Source: Takashimella koratensis (Eukaryota; Basidiomycota; Tremellomycetes; Trichosporonales; Tetragoniomycetaceae). Taken from it: a stretch of DNA of 64,000 bases. Shown in pieces: positions 11,854 to 22,200 of the stretch. Numbering within the stretch: position 1 is the first letter of the stretch; each line of letters begins with the position of its first letter. Position numbers and translations under genes: made by a program. Location: NCBI GenBank assembly GCA_003116875.1, contig BCKT01000002.1, positions 2,195,293 to 2,259,292 on the forward strand, written 5' to 3'. The notes under the pieces were generated by a model that was not told the DNA's origin, did no database searches, and was given only the letters and a program-made list of their open reading frames with translations.

Positions 11854-13254
11854 ATGCCCGACCAGACTACCACCAAGGTCCATGTCAAGGCGGAGGAGGC
11901 GCGCAAGTTTGTGGAAGCCGTGTTGAGAGGGAACGGGGTCGTGGAAGACAGCGCTGTGATTGTTGCTCGCTGTCTCATCGAGGCGGACTTGCGAGGTGTC
12001 GACACGCACGGTACGTTTGATTCAGTCTGCCAGCTCGGTGCAGCGCTGAAGCTAAATCACGGCTCAGGGGCCAATCGTATTCCCAGCTATATGAAGCGCA
12101 TTCGCGCTGGTGTGCTTGATCCCAAGGCAGTCCCTGTGGTCAAGAAGATCTGCTCCTCAGTATATCAAGTGGATGGTCAGAATGGTACGTTTTGTTCCAT
12201 AAAGTCGCTCATGGTTTGAAAGGTTTTGGATTCGTCGCTGCGACCATGGCGATGGACCATTGCATCAATGCGGCGAAGGAGCACGGGATCGCGATGGCGT
12301 CTGTCAAGCATTCCAACCATTTTGGGATGTCGGCGAGCTTTGTCAAGCAAGCTATTGATCAGGATATGATGAGCATGGTGTTCACAAATTCCAGCCCAGC
12401 GGTGCGTCGACCCGTTTGACACCTTCTGAAGTTGCAGATTACCGTCTGGGGCGGCCGGGACAAGCTCATGGGTGTCAGTCCAATAGCGGCAGGTGCACCA
12501 GGAGGGCCAGGCGGCGTGCCTTTCATCTTGGACATGGCCCCTTCTATCGCAGCTCGCGGGTGAGGACAAATATCGGGCCCCACTGAGATTTTCAGGAAGA
12601 TCTACAAAGCGCTAAGAAGGCATGAGAAGATTCCCACCGACTGGGCTTTGGACGGCCAGGTGCGTCAGACACAAAGGTTGAATGTAGTCAACTCAGCTGA
12701 CCAGGAAATAGGGGAAGCCGACAGACGACCCCGCAGCTGCGCTAGAGGGGTGCATGCTTCCCATGGGAGGGTGAGATGTAAGTTTTGACTGAGCTGATAC
12801 CGGTCCAGCCCCAAAGGATCCGCGCTGTCCATATGGATGGACATTTTCTCTGGCGTCATGTCGGGTTCTGCTTTCGGTGTAAGTGCCTTTTTAGCCTCTC
12901 GTCTGATGATCAGGGCAACGTCGTGGGTCCGTACAACCCCTCAAGAGTGTCTGATGTGGGTCACTTTATCCTCGCAATCAAACCAGATCTATTCTTGTCC
13001 CTGGACGAGTTCAAAGAGCGGATGGGATACCTCTATCAACGCGTAGTCACAGCCGAGCGGGCACACGGCGTAGATAGAATCTACTTTCCAGGCGAGATCG
13101 AGATTCTTAACCAAGCTGTAGGCCACTCAGTAGCAAAATGGGTGCTGACAAGTGCTAGGAGCGAGAGAAGACTGGGATTCCGTGGACTCAGGAGGAGATT
13201 GATGCTTTGAATGCGGAAGCGGACATGGTCGGCGTTCCCCATCTCGTCGTGTAA
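11854..13254 (+). CDS. Malate/L-lactate dehydrogenase family oxidoreductase (Ldh_2)
   Basis: This NAD(P)-dependent 2-ketoacid oxidoreductase belongs to the Ldh_2 family, which includes ureidoglycolate dehydrogenase, 2,3-diketo-L-gulonate reductase and piperideine-2-carboxylate reductase. I chose ATG at 11854 (MPDQTTTKVHVKAEEARKF); ATGs at 11772-11791 are less likely. Signatures are LIEADLRGVDTHG, INRIPSYMKRIRAG, the catalytic-His segment ASVKHSNHFGMSA, NSSPAITVWGG, GVPFILDMAPS and EGCMLPMGGPKGSALSI. Seven or so introns are present; the last lies between ILNQA and ERRKTGIPW. The protein is about 355 residues, the normal family length. It lies downstream of the FAH-family gene on the same strand and next to a Zn2Cys6 regulator. 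Confidence 0.87.
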
Positions 13255-13336
13255 TCGTCCGACCAGCTTCCCACGCAATGATTTGCAGTCACAAGGCATA
13301 GCCATCCTTGACCAGTATATACTATGCATGTGTGTA

Positions 13337-15842
13337 TCAATTGTCTGCTCCGCGATCTTGGACTTCGGCAAACTGGGCATTGAACGATCCCAGCATCTCT
13401 TGCAGAGCATCGTTTGTTGAGAGATTCCAGACGCTGTCGATTGCTGATGTTTGACCCAAAGTATCTTGTGTGAGGTCAATGCCTAGCCCTAAGTCCCAGT
13501 TGAGGAGGCCTGTAGACGCATCGGGGTCACTGAGCCATGAGAAGTCGTCCGTTGGACCTGATAGCCGTGAGGTATCGATCATAGGCTGGTTGAACGAGGA
13601 AGGCACAACAGATGAGACGCCTTCATTCCTCGATCCGACCGACAAGACCAAATCGGAGAGCTTGTCGAACACGTTGCGTGCTTTTCGAGCTTCCGCCCAA
13701 ACGTGACCGAGTGCCGTGAGGATCGAGGAGCAAGATCGAATACCGGAGAGAATCGACACTTGGTTGTTCGACGGCAGAACGAGGTGGCAGAAGAGGATCG
13801 TGAGCCCCGCCAATAACGAGTCGTGCACGAGTAAGAATGTGCAAGGGAGTCGACCCATCCGTTGTAAACGATCCAAAATATGGATCATCTCCTTGGCCGA
13901 AGATTGACAGTGCTCGAGGGCTTCGATAGACGCGACGGGGAATGCAGGCGAAGGTCGGAATAGGAGTGTTACGGCCTGGTGATATCTGACGTCTAGCATC
14001 GCCCGCACTACTGTCCTGGACGACGAGGCTTGGGCGCGCACACGCCAAGCATGTAGACTGTGCAAGGTCGTCCGTCGAAACTGGTCGAGATCAGAGGGCC
14101 ACGGGAACCTGTCGGGCTCTCGACACACTCGGTAGATGTTGAGTTTGATCTCCGAGAAGATTTGGTACAGCTCGAACAGGCGGATCGACGGAGTCATTGA
14201 GGTATTTCGAGTTGGATCAACGGGCGCAAATGATAGCAGGGAGTGCTGAGCCTCGCTTTCATCGAGGTTGGAAGGGAAAGGTACGTCAAAGGCCTCATCG
14301 CGAAGGCTGAGAGGGCGGCCGAGAGCGACACTCAGGATTCTAGAAGTTAGCTTTTTGGATCTTGCTCAAGTTACTCACCTATCTAGCGAGTATACTGTCC
14401 AGAACAAGCGCTTTCTAAGGTCTGCGTCGAGTGGATTGGCGAGCTCTGAATGGCGTAGCTTTCTCTGTAGACCGAGGTCGACGCAGTTGGCCATAAGGTG
14501 GTACGAAAGAGTCCATACGTTTGGTGCGGCTATGGGTTAGTGAGATTATAGGCTGTGACGACGTACCGGGTGAGTAAAGAGAGTAGATGGCGACGAGTAT
14601 GAGACACTGCGTTCGTTCGACGGAAGACGTCCTCGACATGATTTTATCGAGGTGGGTTTGTGCTCGCTCAAACATGGCGACGGGGGAGACGTTGAACGCT
14701 GATCGATCTTGAGTAGCACGGAGCCCAATCGCAAGTACGAGGAAGACTTTGAAGAGTGTATATTGAGCGTCGAGCTGAAGAGACTCTGCGGCACTGTTGA
14801 AGAGTGTCTCCGAATAGGTGCGCTCGACCTCGGCGGTGAAAGTGGATTGGTGGAGACATGGGAATTGGTAGTGTACGTCGCTGAAGAAAATGTCGACGAG
14901 GATGGAAGCTTCCTCTAGTGACGGCATAGAGAAAGCGTCAGGAGGCATTTGATCTGCGAGCCGGCGGCGGAGCTGAGCGAGGCGTGCGGCGGGGCTTGGG
15001 TCGAGCTGCAGCTTACTCTGCACTGGGGTCAGGGTTGCACTCGAAGCGAATGCATCGGTGGGGATTGGCCGGTCGAGGTTGACCTGAAGCGCGGCTCGGA
15101 GGAGCTTGGCAAACGAGAACCCACTCGAAGGGCCGACGTACCGCGCCTCGGACGACCCAGCGAGTGAGACGAGTCCGACCTCGTGTGAGATGTCCTCGTG
15201 TTCAGGTGTAGGCGTGGAGGTAGAGGATGTGCGTAGCCCGCTCTCGGTGCTCGTGGCAAGTGGTGATGGCGGCGGAGGCATGGATTCGACGCGAGCTCGT
15301 TTCCCAGCCATTGAAAAGCTGATCCCCGTGGTCGCTGCTCCTGAGTGAGGGGAAGAAGTGGATGATGTCGGGTTTGGGGGGTGGAAGGACCGGGTAGTCT
15401 CGTGCGGCTCTTGCGTGCTCAGCCAGTCTTGTTCGTCATTCAAGATCCGTGTAGTGACCAGCCCGAGTCCCGGGCCATCTGAGAGGCTGACATCCGGGCA
15501 CCGCTGGGTGAGTATACCCTCCAACCAGATGATCCTGCTAGCTAGCTCGGAAGTCAGGCTGGGAACGATGAGTCAGTTTCTGATTATCATAGGGCATGGG
15601 GGAGAAAGTTTGACCAGCACTTGCCTTCGATGCACATCCTGTCCACCTCGGGAGACTTCGATACATTCCACCCCTGCTTTTCGACAAGGCCCACACCTGC
15701 CAATGGTGTCGTCACATTTGATTTTCCTTACCCGACATCGCTTACACGATGCGGCTGCTTTTTTGGGCGTCGACGAGGACGTAGATCCAGATGCGGTGTC
15801 ATCACCTCGGCTTGGGCCCGCGGCAGCGGGAGTGGGTGGCAT
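13337..15842 (-). CDS. Zn(II)2Cys6 transcription factor with Fungal_trans domain
   Basis: This fungal binuclear-zinc-cluster regulator begins MPPTPAAAGPSRG if ATG at 15842 is used; in-frame ATGs at 15854 and 15917 are alternatives. The zinc cluster is CKRCRVRKIKCDDTIGRCGP followed by CRKAGVEC, with all six cysteines present. A Ser/Thr/Pro-rich linker follows. The middle domain (fungal-specific transcription factor domain) includes ILVDIFFSDVHYQFPCLHQ, FKVFLVLAIGLRATQ, LMANCVDLGLQRK, RLFWTVYSLDR and ISAVALGRPLSLRDE. The C-terminus is acidic and leucine-rich with DDFSWLSD and SFNAQFAEVQD, a likely activation region. It sits in the middle of the catabolic run, divergent from the class II aldolase, and is the obvious candidate for its pathway-specific regulator. 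Confidence 0.88.
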
Positions 15843-16107
15843 GTGACTGATCATGCGCAGCGGGAAGGGAAGCCAGCGGTCTGTTGGGGTGATGGATGGG
15901 CGAGGGTGGATAAACAAGGGTGAAAAGGGAAGATTGGTGAATCGGGTGGCCTGCCGTTTGGATCTTTGCGGTGGAGGTATATCGGAAGAGGTTCCATGGT
16001 CCCCGTTCAGCCGCGTGAATCCCGGTTAACAGCGGACCATCCAGTCAAGAGGACCCAACAGACCTCCTCATCTGTCAGTCGGACAAAGGACCCTCCAACT
16101 CACCGCC

Positions 16108-17083
16108 ATGCAGGGGAACAAGACATACCAGATCGTTCAGCACGCGCGCGAGCATAGCTACGCTGTCGCTGGGGTATGCGTGTACAATCTAGAAGGCGTA
16201 ATGGCCACCATCCGTGCGGCCGAAGCTGCTCGCTCCCCAGTCCTGATCCAGCTCTTCCCCTGGGCGATGCACTTTTATGGAGCTGCATTTGTCGAATACG
16301 TCGCGAAGATTGCCCATGCCGCTAGGTAAGCTCGTCCTGCGCCCGTAGCTATGCTGATCCCAGTGTTCCTGTGGGCGTACACCTAGACCACTGCCTGAAA
16401 CGAAGCGACGCCGAACTCGCACTGACGATGGCGTTTGATTCTATCATGTAAGTGAAGCGCAAGAGCTTGGCTGATGAAAGGATTGATGGGTCAACGTTTG
16501 CGAATGAGGATGAAGGGACAGAGTATTGTCGAGAGATGACCCAGGCCGCGCTTCAGGTCGGAAAGACGGTCGAGGTGGAGCTGGGTAGAATGGAGGGGAA
16601 AGAGGACGGTGTCCCTACCGAGGGGTTGGAAGGAGTGATGACCAACCCAGACGACGCAGCGGCGTTTGTGACACATGTGGGACCGCAGTTCCTCGCTCCA
16701 AGCTTTGGGAACGTCCATGGCTCTTACGGCCCCAAGGGCCCAGAACTAGACTTTGAGCGGTAGGCCGAGCTGAAGCAGATATCTGCTCTGGTGCGAGCGC
16801 TGACGTAGGTAGAGTGAAACGGATCCGCGCAGCATTGCCAGATAGTGTCCCGCTCGTGCTTCATGGGACGACCGGGATTCCAGAAGACCAAGTCAAGCTA
16901 GCAATCAGCCTAGGCTTTGCCAAGATCAACATCAACAAGGGCTGCAGGTTGAAGGTTGCCGAGTATCTCCAGACCAAAGCGGGTCATGTTGAGTTGACCG
17001 CTCAAATGGAGGCCACGGTGGAAATATACGCGGACGAGATTAAGTACTACCTGGACTTGTTTGGGAGCACGGGAAGGGCGTGA
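16108..17083 (+). CDS. Class II fructose-bisphosphate aldolase family protein
   Basis: This is a zinc-dependent class II aldolase. ATG at 16108 gives MQGNKTYQIVQHAREHSYAV. The metal and active-site segments are present: VPVGVHLDHC (zinc His and catalytic Asp), KTVEVELGRMEG, APSFGNVHGSYGPKGPELDF (zinc His) and VPLVLHGTTGIPEDQ (zinc His), then FAKININKG for phosphate or carboxylate binding. The usual HGGSG is HGTTG here and the usual GTSHG is FGNVHG, so substrate preference may differ from glycolytic FBA. The protein is about 285 residues with three introns. It is divergent from the Zn2Cys6 gene and may do the aldol cleavage of the cluster's pathway (inference). Confidence 0.85.
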
Positions 17084-17198
17084 AGCGTAGCATGGTAGAT
17101 CTGTAGATGTATGAACACGAACGTATGCGAGCAATAGTCTATGTTATGACTAGGCGAGGGAATTGGACAAGTGTGAGATCAGGACTACAGCCCAGAGC

Positions 17199-18564
17199 TT
17201 ATCGCAAGACCTCGGAGACGAGTCGAGCTTGGGCAAGAATGTTGACAATGAGATCAGAGTAGTCCCAGCCGATCTCTGCGGCAGCCATGGTCACGAGAGA
17301 AGCCTGTTGATCGCGTCCTGGCCGCCCCGGTCCCGTCGCGTTCTACACCTGTCAGCGATGCTCATGACCTTGCGTCTCGTGTTGTCTCCCGCGCGCTTTT
17401 TCAATTGCACACCGTCTCAAACATACTTACCGGCTTCATATTCACGTCGAACAGCGTGAACACCGCCCCGTCCACTGCTCGCCGGCAATCTACGCGAATA
17501 GGTGCAGTCGCCCGACACAGTTCCGCTACTTTCTCGCATTGTTTCTGAGCGAGAGCATAGCTAGGGTCGGCATCGTGCTCGGCCTTGCTCAGCGCGCGTG
17601 AGTTGGCAGTGACAGCGACAATACCGTTGTACGGTACAACCCCTGAGAATGTTAGCTGGTGCGCTTGGGAGCGCGACAAGGGAGGCAAGGGCGATAGACA
17701 GGGGGCGTACCATTTTGGTGGTTGAACCTCGTCACAACTGGGAGAGACCAGTAGCTTCCTCTCCAGGCCGTCGCGTACTCCCCGGGGGGCATGACGGTAA
17801 TCGTGATCTCCTCGCCTGCGAGGTACGACTAGATGTTAATCTTGGGTGCAAGTGGATGGGCCTACCTCGACGAGTATAGCGTCGCTTTCCGATAACAGCT
17901 GCTTCACGGTCACCTCAAGCTCCTCCCCCGTCTTTGCCAGGGTGACTCCATGCGAACCCCTTCCTCGGATAGGCTTGCACATTGCAGGAAGGGTGACGCT
18001 ATCCAGCTCGTCGGCAGCTGTCACCCTCCTGCTTGTCGGGAAGCAACCCTTGAGCTCATCATGTCCCGCAAGCCAAGTATTTGTCCACTCCTTGTCTTCG
18101 TACTTCTCCGTATCGAACGGGCTCTGGCCGACCATCCGGACATTGGCCCGTGCCAACTCTGAGCGGAGCTGGACGATGGCATGTTTGGAGGTCAAAGTCG
18201 TGTTGGCCCAAAGGACGTTGGCGCCGAGCTTGAGCGCATGGGTGACGCCCTCCACGCTGTCGGGGAACGACCAGTCTTTGTCGATTGTGGGGTCGGGAGT
18301 GGGGACCGGAGTGACGATCTGCTCTCCTCGGGCGCGGAGGTTGTAGGCGAGGTCCGCCGCGCTGTCCGAGTACCCTGAAGGCGTAAGCAAGGGCCAGAGC
18401 TGCAGTCAAGCAGAGATGTAGAGGTGTAAGGAAGCATGAATGGGTAGCCCAAACCCACCTCCAGGCTTCATGGGCTTGATGACCCCGCCTACGGCCTCGA
18501 CTGGCCCGGCCTGATGCAAGATTGCAGTGCGGAAGGAGTTGAGGTGGCTTCGAGATGCTCTCAT
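17199..18564 (-). CDS. ATP-grasp domain protein (D-Ala-D-Ala ligase-like)
   Basis: This is an ATP-dependent carboxylate-amine or carboxylate-thiol ligase fold. The first ATG is at 18564 (MRASRSHLNSFRTAILHQ). The N-terminal part has VIKPMKPGGG, then YSDSAADLAYNLRARGEQIV and ALKLGANVLWANTTL. The ATP-grasp core follows: LPAMCKPIRGRGSHGVTLAK (ATP-binding lysine and Gly-rich loop), SDAILVEEYLAGEEITITVM, and the metal-binding end APIRVDCRRAVDG...LFDVNMKPN. The C-terminus is ...DLIVNILAQARLVSEVLR. The protein is about 330 residues with five or six introns. Its product is unknown. It lies between the aldolase (convergent) and the RraA-like gene (same strand), so it may modify an acid made in the same pathway. 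Confidence 0.78.
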
Positions 18565-18801
18565 GTGCGATGAAGGAGTAGAGGAATCTATCAAGCAGGA
18601 CGGGTAATTATAGGAACCGCTCGACGGTCACTCGGAAGCCAAGGCGAGCTTCCGCGTCAGGTTTACGGAACAGGGGCCATACGTCGAAGAACTGAGCCTG
18701 GACAAGCTGGGGGTTTGCAGCCAGGCAGAAGCATGTCGCTCGCGACCGGGACCAGAGCAACGCGACGCATGTATACATACAACCATGGGCAACTACACAG
18801 C

Positions 18802-19724
18802 CTACTTCCCTCGGTGCTCCTTGAAAGCCTCCTCGACGGTCCTGCCCTTTCTCAGATCTTCCGCGACCCTGCGATCTGCTTCGATGGCGGGTGGGATGAG
18901 AGCGAGGACCTCCTCCGCTAAGCCTTGGGGCAGACACACCACCCCGTCGTTGTCAGCGATTATGTAGTCGCCCGGGTGTACCCAAGCCTCCTGATCCTCG
19001 CTGTTGAGTCGAACAGGGACGTTGATCTCGCTCACCCTGCACACCTCAGCAGCAGGGAACGTCGACGTCCCGCGCGCAAAGACGGGGTAACCAAGCGACT
19101 GGTGCTCGGCGAGGTCGCGGAGTCGGCCGTCGATGACGGTCCCCACTGCACCAAGGGTCTGGGCGCGAAGGGACATGAGGCCGCCATAGACAGCGTTGAC
19201 GAGACGAGGGGGTGCGGAGAGGAAAAGGACGGCACCGCGGGGGACCGTGTCGATCTGAGGGTGTCAGAGGGTATGTGAAGGTGGTGGAGAACATCTGGGA
19301 TATCGGCATGTAAATGATGAAGAGCGAAGAGGACGAGGGGAGAAGAAACCCTCGGCGAATGTTACACTCAACTCACATAGTTCTTGCTGGGCTTTGGTGC
19401 ATTCACATGGTTATTTCGAACAAACTTGACTGTATATGCCTGCCCGACAATCTTGGTATCCCCGCGATAGGTTGGGGAGAGCAAAACGAGGTCGCCCAAA
19501 TGACCGCCGTGTGGGTGTTTGAGCTTACCGAGAGCGTCGGCGACCTAGCGTCAAGGTCAGCCGCAGTTGATACTCTAGTCAAGCAGCATCGAGCCTGTCG
19601 GGGGAGAAGCGGGATAGGATAACGACGGTAGCGGGAGCGAGGAGGGAGGTCAGGGGTGCTAGCTCACATCGCAGGCTGCGTACTTGTTCAGCTCGGCGAT
19701 GATGGTCTCGGTCGATAGTGTCAT
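18802..19724 (-). CDS. RraA-like aldolase (4-hydroxy-4-methyl-2-oxoglutarate aldolase / oxaloacetate decarboxylase family)
   Basis: RraA-fold enzymes of this type cleave 4-hydroxy-2-oxo acids such as 4-carboxy-4-hydroxy-2-oxoadipate to pyruvate and a keto acid, or decarboxylate oxaloacetate. ATG at 19724 gives MTLSTETIIAELNKYAACDV, joined by introns to ADALGKLKHPHGG, then TKIVGQAYTVKFVRNNHVN and DTVPRGAVLFLSAPP. The signature is AVYGGLMSLRAQTLGAVGTV followed by IDGRLRDL; the Arg-Asp of the D-G-x-x-R-D motif is present, and PGDYIIADNDGVVCLPQ is also typical. The protein is about 235 residues, near family length. It lies on the same strand as the ATP-grasp gene and adds a second pyruvate-forming step to this region. 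Confidence 0.87.
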
Positions 19725-19933
19725 GTCGGTTGGTGGACTGGACGACGGTAAGATGAGATGGAAACGTCCCGGCAGATGTCATCCGTGAGAACGGAGCGAG
19801 AGCACTGAGTATTCCCATAACCCAGCCAGCGAGATGTCCATGCGAGTGACCTCACCCAGCTGGCCTCAATAACAAACGATTCAATATCCATGCATGCTCC
19901 ATAGGTTTCTTGCTTTGAGGCTTGCTTCACCCT

Positions 19934-20784
19934 CTAATCGTACTTGGCCATCCCGTGGCCCTTCTCCACCAACTCTGCAAACCCGTCAATCCTCGTACTG
20001 TTGGCCCACGGTTTGACTTTAATCTCTTCCCTAACCACAGCTGCGAAGCACCCACCCCACCCCATCCTAGGATACGCCTTGACGACGCTCACTACCGTCT
20101 CCTCAACTATCAACTTGTCCATACTCTTCCCCGCGTTGTCCAACAGGGTCGCGAGGTGCAGGACCTGGGTCAACAATGTCACATTGCCCGAGGAGCCAGC
20201 AACGTCCTGGTGTCGAATGATCGCCTCGGTGACGCTCTCGTGCTGCGCCGCAGGGGAAGGGGAAGGAGAGGTTCGGAGAAACTCGCCAGCGAGTATTCCA
20301 CCGTTAAAGTCGAACGACAAGCGGGTGGAGGATTGGATAGAAGGGACAGTGCCGAGGTCGTGTAGGAGAGAGGCGACAAAGTAGGTCTCGGCGCTGTATT
20401 GCCAGTCTGGGAAGAGCTGGGAGGTGACGATTTGGCCTTAAGAGAGGGTTGATCAGTAAACAGACCGTGGGAATTGAGCTCGCTTTACACCTCAAGACGA
20501 GCAGAAGGTGTGCTTTGATAACATTCTCGACCACAATACATACCGTAAGTGAACACTCGCATGCTGTGGTTGAACGCTGGCTCTGGCAACACCTCCTTGG
20601 CGTAGGCATACACCTTCTGTGCCAGTGGGCTCGATGGGATCGCTACGTCCTCGGCCTGGGCAGCGGACGGCTTGCGATCACCGATGAGCGCGAGGATCTT
20701 GTCGTGGTCTCGCGGGACAGCTGTCCATCCGTGCTCGAGGTTGTCCGGTGCGTATGCCGGATCCTGTGAAATGTCGCCTGGCAT
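19934..20784 (-). CDS. HD-domain protein, cyanamide hydratase-like
   Basis: This metal-dependent HD-domain protein resembles fungal cyanamide hydratase (cyanamide to urea) and yeast Ddi2/Ddi3. ATG at 20784 gives MPGDISQDPAYAPDNLEHGW. HD-domain residues visible are the His of PAFNHSMRVFTYG, His-Asp of VASLLHDLGTVP, His of SVTEAIIRHQDVAG, and Asp of LATLLDNAG. The C-terminus ELVEKGHGMAKYD is typical of the family. The length is about 245 residues and there are two introns. Members also act on isocyanide-related or unknown substrates, so function is by similarity only. Urea made by this enzyme would match the urea-uptake gene at 2001, but the two are 15 kb apart. Confidence 0.85.
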
Positions 20785-21095
20785 CGTGGACTGTTCTGTT
20801 CTGGGCGGTGAGTGAAGATATGAGGTGTGTGGGAAGATGCCCCGTCCAAAAGGCGGTTATAAATCAACCGCCGGAGCAAAGTTGGTTACCGAGTTGGAAG
20901 CGACCCAGTCAACCACGACCACGTACGCTCGACTCCTTGATCCCGACTCGGTCCCAAGCCACCATGCATCAGTCAGCTGGACATTGTCTATGCGGGTAGA
21001 CGTCGTGTCTGCTGACTCGGGACAATTATTCATGCAAACTTATTCTATAGGCTATGTGGTTGGCTACATGTGACTACCAGATCATGGTCGGTCGG
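20785..21095. other. Intergenic spacer with likely TATA for the HD gene
   Basis: This holds the promoter of the HD-domain gene; TTATAAA on + at about 20857-20863 could be its TATA element when read on the minus strand. The left part is the 3' region of the epimerase-like gene. No gene was seen. Confidence 0.3.
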
Positions 21096-22150
21096 TTACT
21101 TGAGAGCGAGGCGGATAGCATCCTCAAGCGCTGGGTACTCCTGCTTCCACCCGAGGGCCTTGGCCTTGTCGCTCACTGCCATCCAAGAATTGCCGCCGAA
21201 CATGAACATGTCGCCAGCACCCTCTGCGATGCTGATCGCGCCGGCGTTGGGGATTTCGCCGCGAGCGTGAAGGCGATCACCGAGGAGAGTGACGATCGGG
21301 CCCCACGTGTGCTGGTCGAGACCGGTGTAGATGAGGTTGGACCACCCGTGAGTGCCAGCCGCGGCAGCAGTAGCCTCGGGGTGAGCGGTAGCATGGTTGA
21401 TCAGGATCAAGTAGAGGTTGGACAGGTCGGAGACGTGCACATTGCCCCAGATGTTCTCGCCCTTGCCGATGTAGGCGGCCTGGCCAGTGCGCTTAGCGTA
21501 GCGGACGTACGCAGGGATCTGGAGAGAGAGTTCTGGAGGTTAGCTGAGGCTGGTGGTGAATGCTCACTGTTGCCTGGGCCGAGACCGGGTCCGTAGACGG
21601 TGGGTGCCTTGAGGATGTAGGCAGAGATGATACCGCGCTCAGCAGCCTTGGCAATGACTTTGTCGCCGAGGTGGAAGAAGGCCGCATCGGGGAGAGACTC
21701 GAGGCGCTCGTAGTCGGCATCGGACCACTCGTCGGTGCCCGCGACGCCGTCAGCGCCGTAGAGAACGGAGCCGGAACCCGAGATCTGGATGAGGATTGGC
21801 TTGGCGTTGGTCGCAGTGGCGGCGCGTTTCTCGAGAGCGTCGACTGCAGCCTGCATGACAGCCTCGCCGCCACCGAAGGGGACTGCAAAGTTGAGGACAA
21901 TGTCGTGCTGACCAGCGAGAGAGCCGACAAAGGACGCGTCCTCCATGGCGCCAATGGCAGTGACGACGCCGAGAGGGGCCAGAAGGGCAGCCTTGGCCTC
22001 GTCACGAACGATAGCAGTGATGTTGGCGGCAGGGTAGGTCTTGAGGAGGTCGACGAGGACAGTGCCTTAAGAGTCAGCAGTGTAAGGAGGAGGGAACCTA
22101 CCGCCGATGTAGCCAGTGGCGCCGGTGATGAGGATCTTGGTGGACGACAT
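21096..22150 (-). CDS. NAD(P)-binding epimerase/dehydratase-like protein (extended SDR)
   Basis: This is an extended short-chain dehydrogenase. ATG at 22150 gives MSSTKILITGATGYIGGTVL, which holds the Rossmann G-x-x-G-x-x-G motif. Next come NITAIVRDEAKAALL, GQHDIVLNFAVPFGG, PILIQISGSGSVLYG and SAYILKAPTVYGPGLGPGN; then GKGENIWGNVHVSDLSNLYL and a C-terminal domain ending YPALEDAIRLALK. The protein is about 330 residues with two introns. The catalytic Tyr-x-x-x-Lys is not obvious (the segment around AAFFHLGDKVIAKAAERGI replaces it), so it may be an atypical NmrA/epimerase-type reductase. The 5' leader is a run of CAACC repeats and TATATAAAG lies about 135 bp upstream. Confidence 0.82.
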
Positions 22151-22200
22151 TGTGTTGAGTTGGTTGTTGGTTGGATTGGTTGGGTGTTGGTTGAGTGGGG
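22151..22200 (-). repeat. CAACC-rich 5' leader repeat
   Basis: The 50 bp directly upstream of the epimerase-like ATG read, on the minus strand, as repeated CAACCAA/CAACC units with very little G. This is a simple repeat in the 5' UTR, common in highly expressed fungal genes. Confidence 0.5.
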
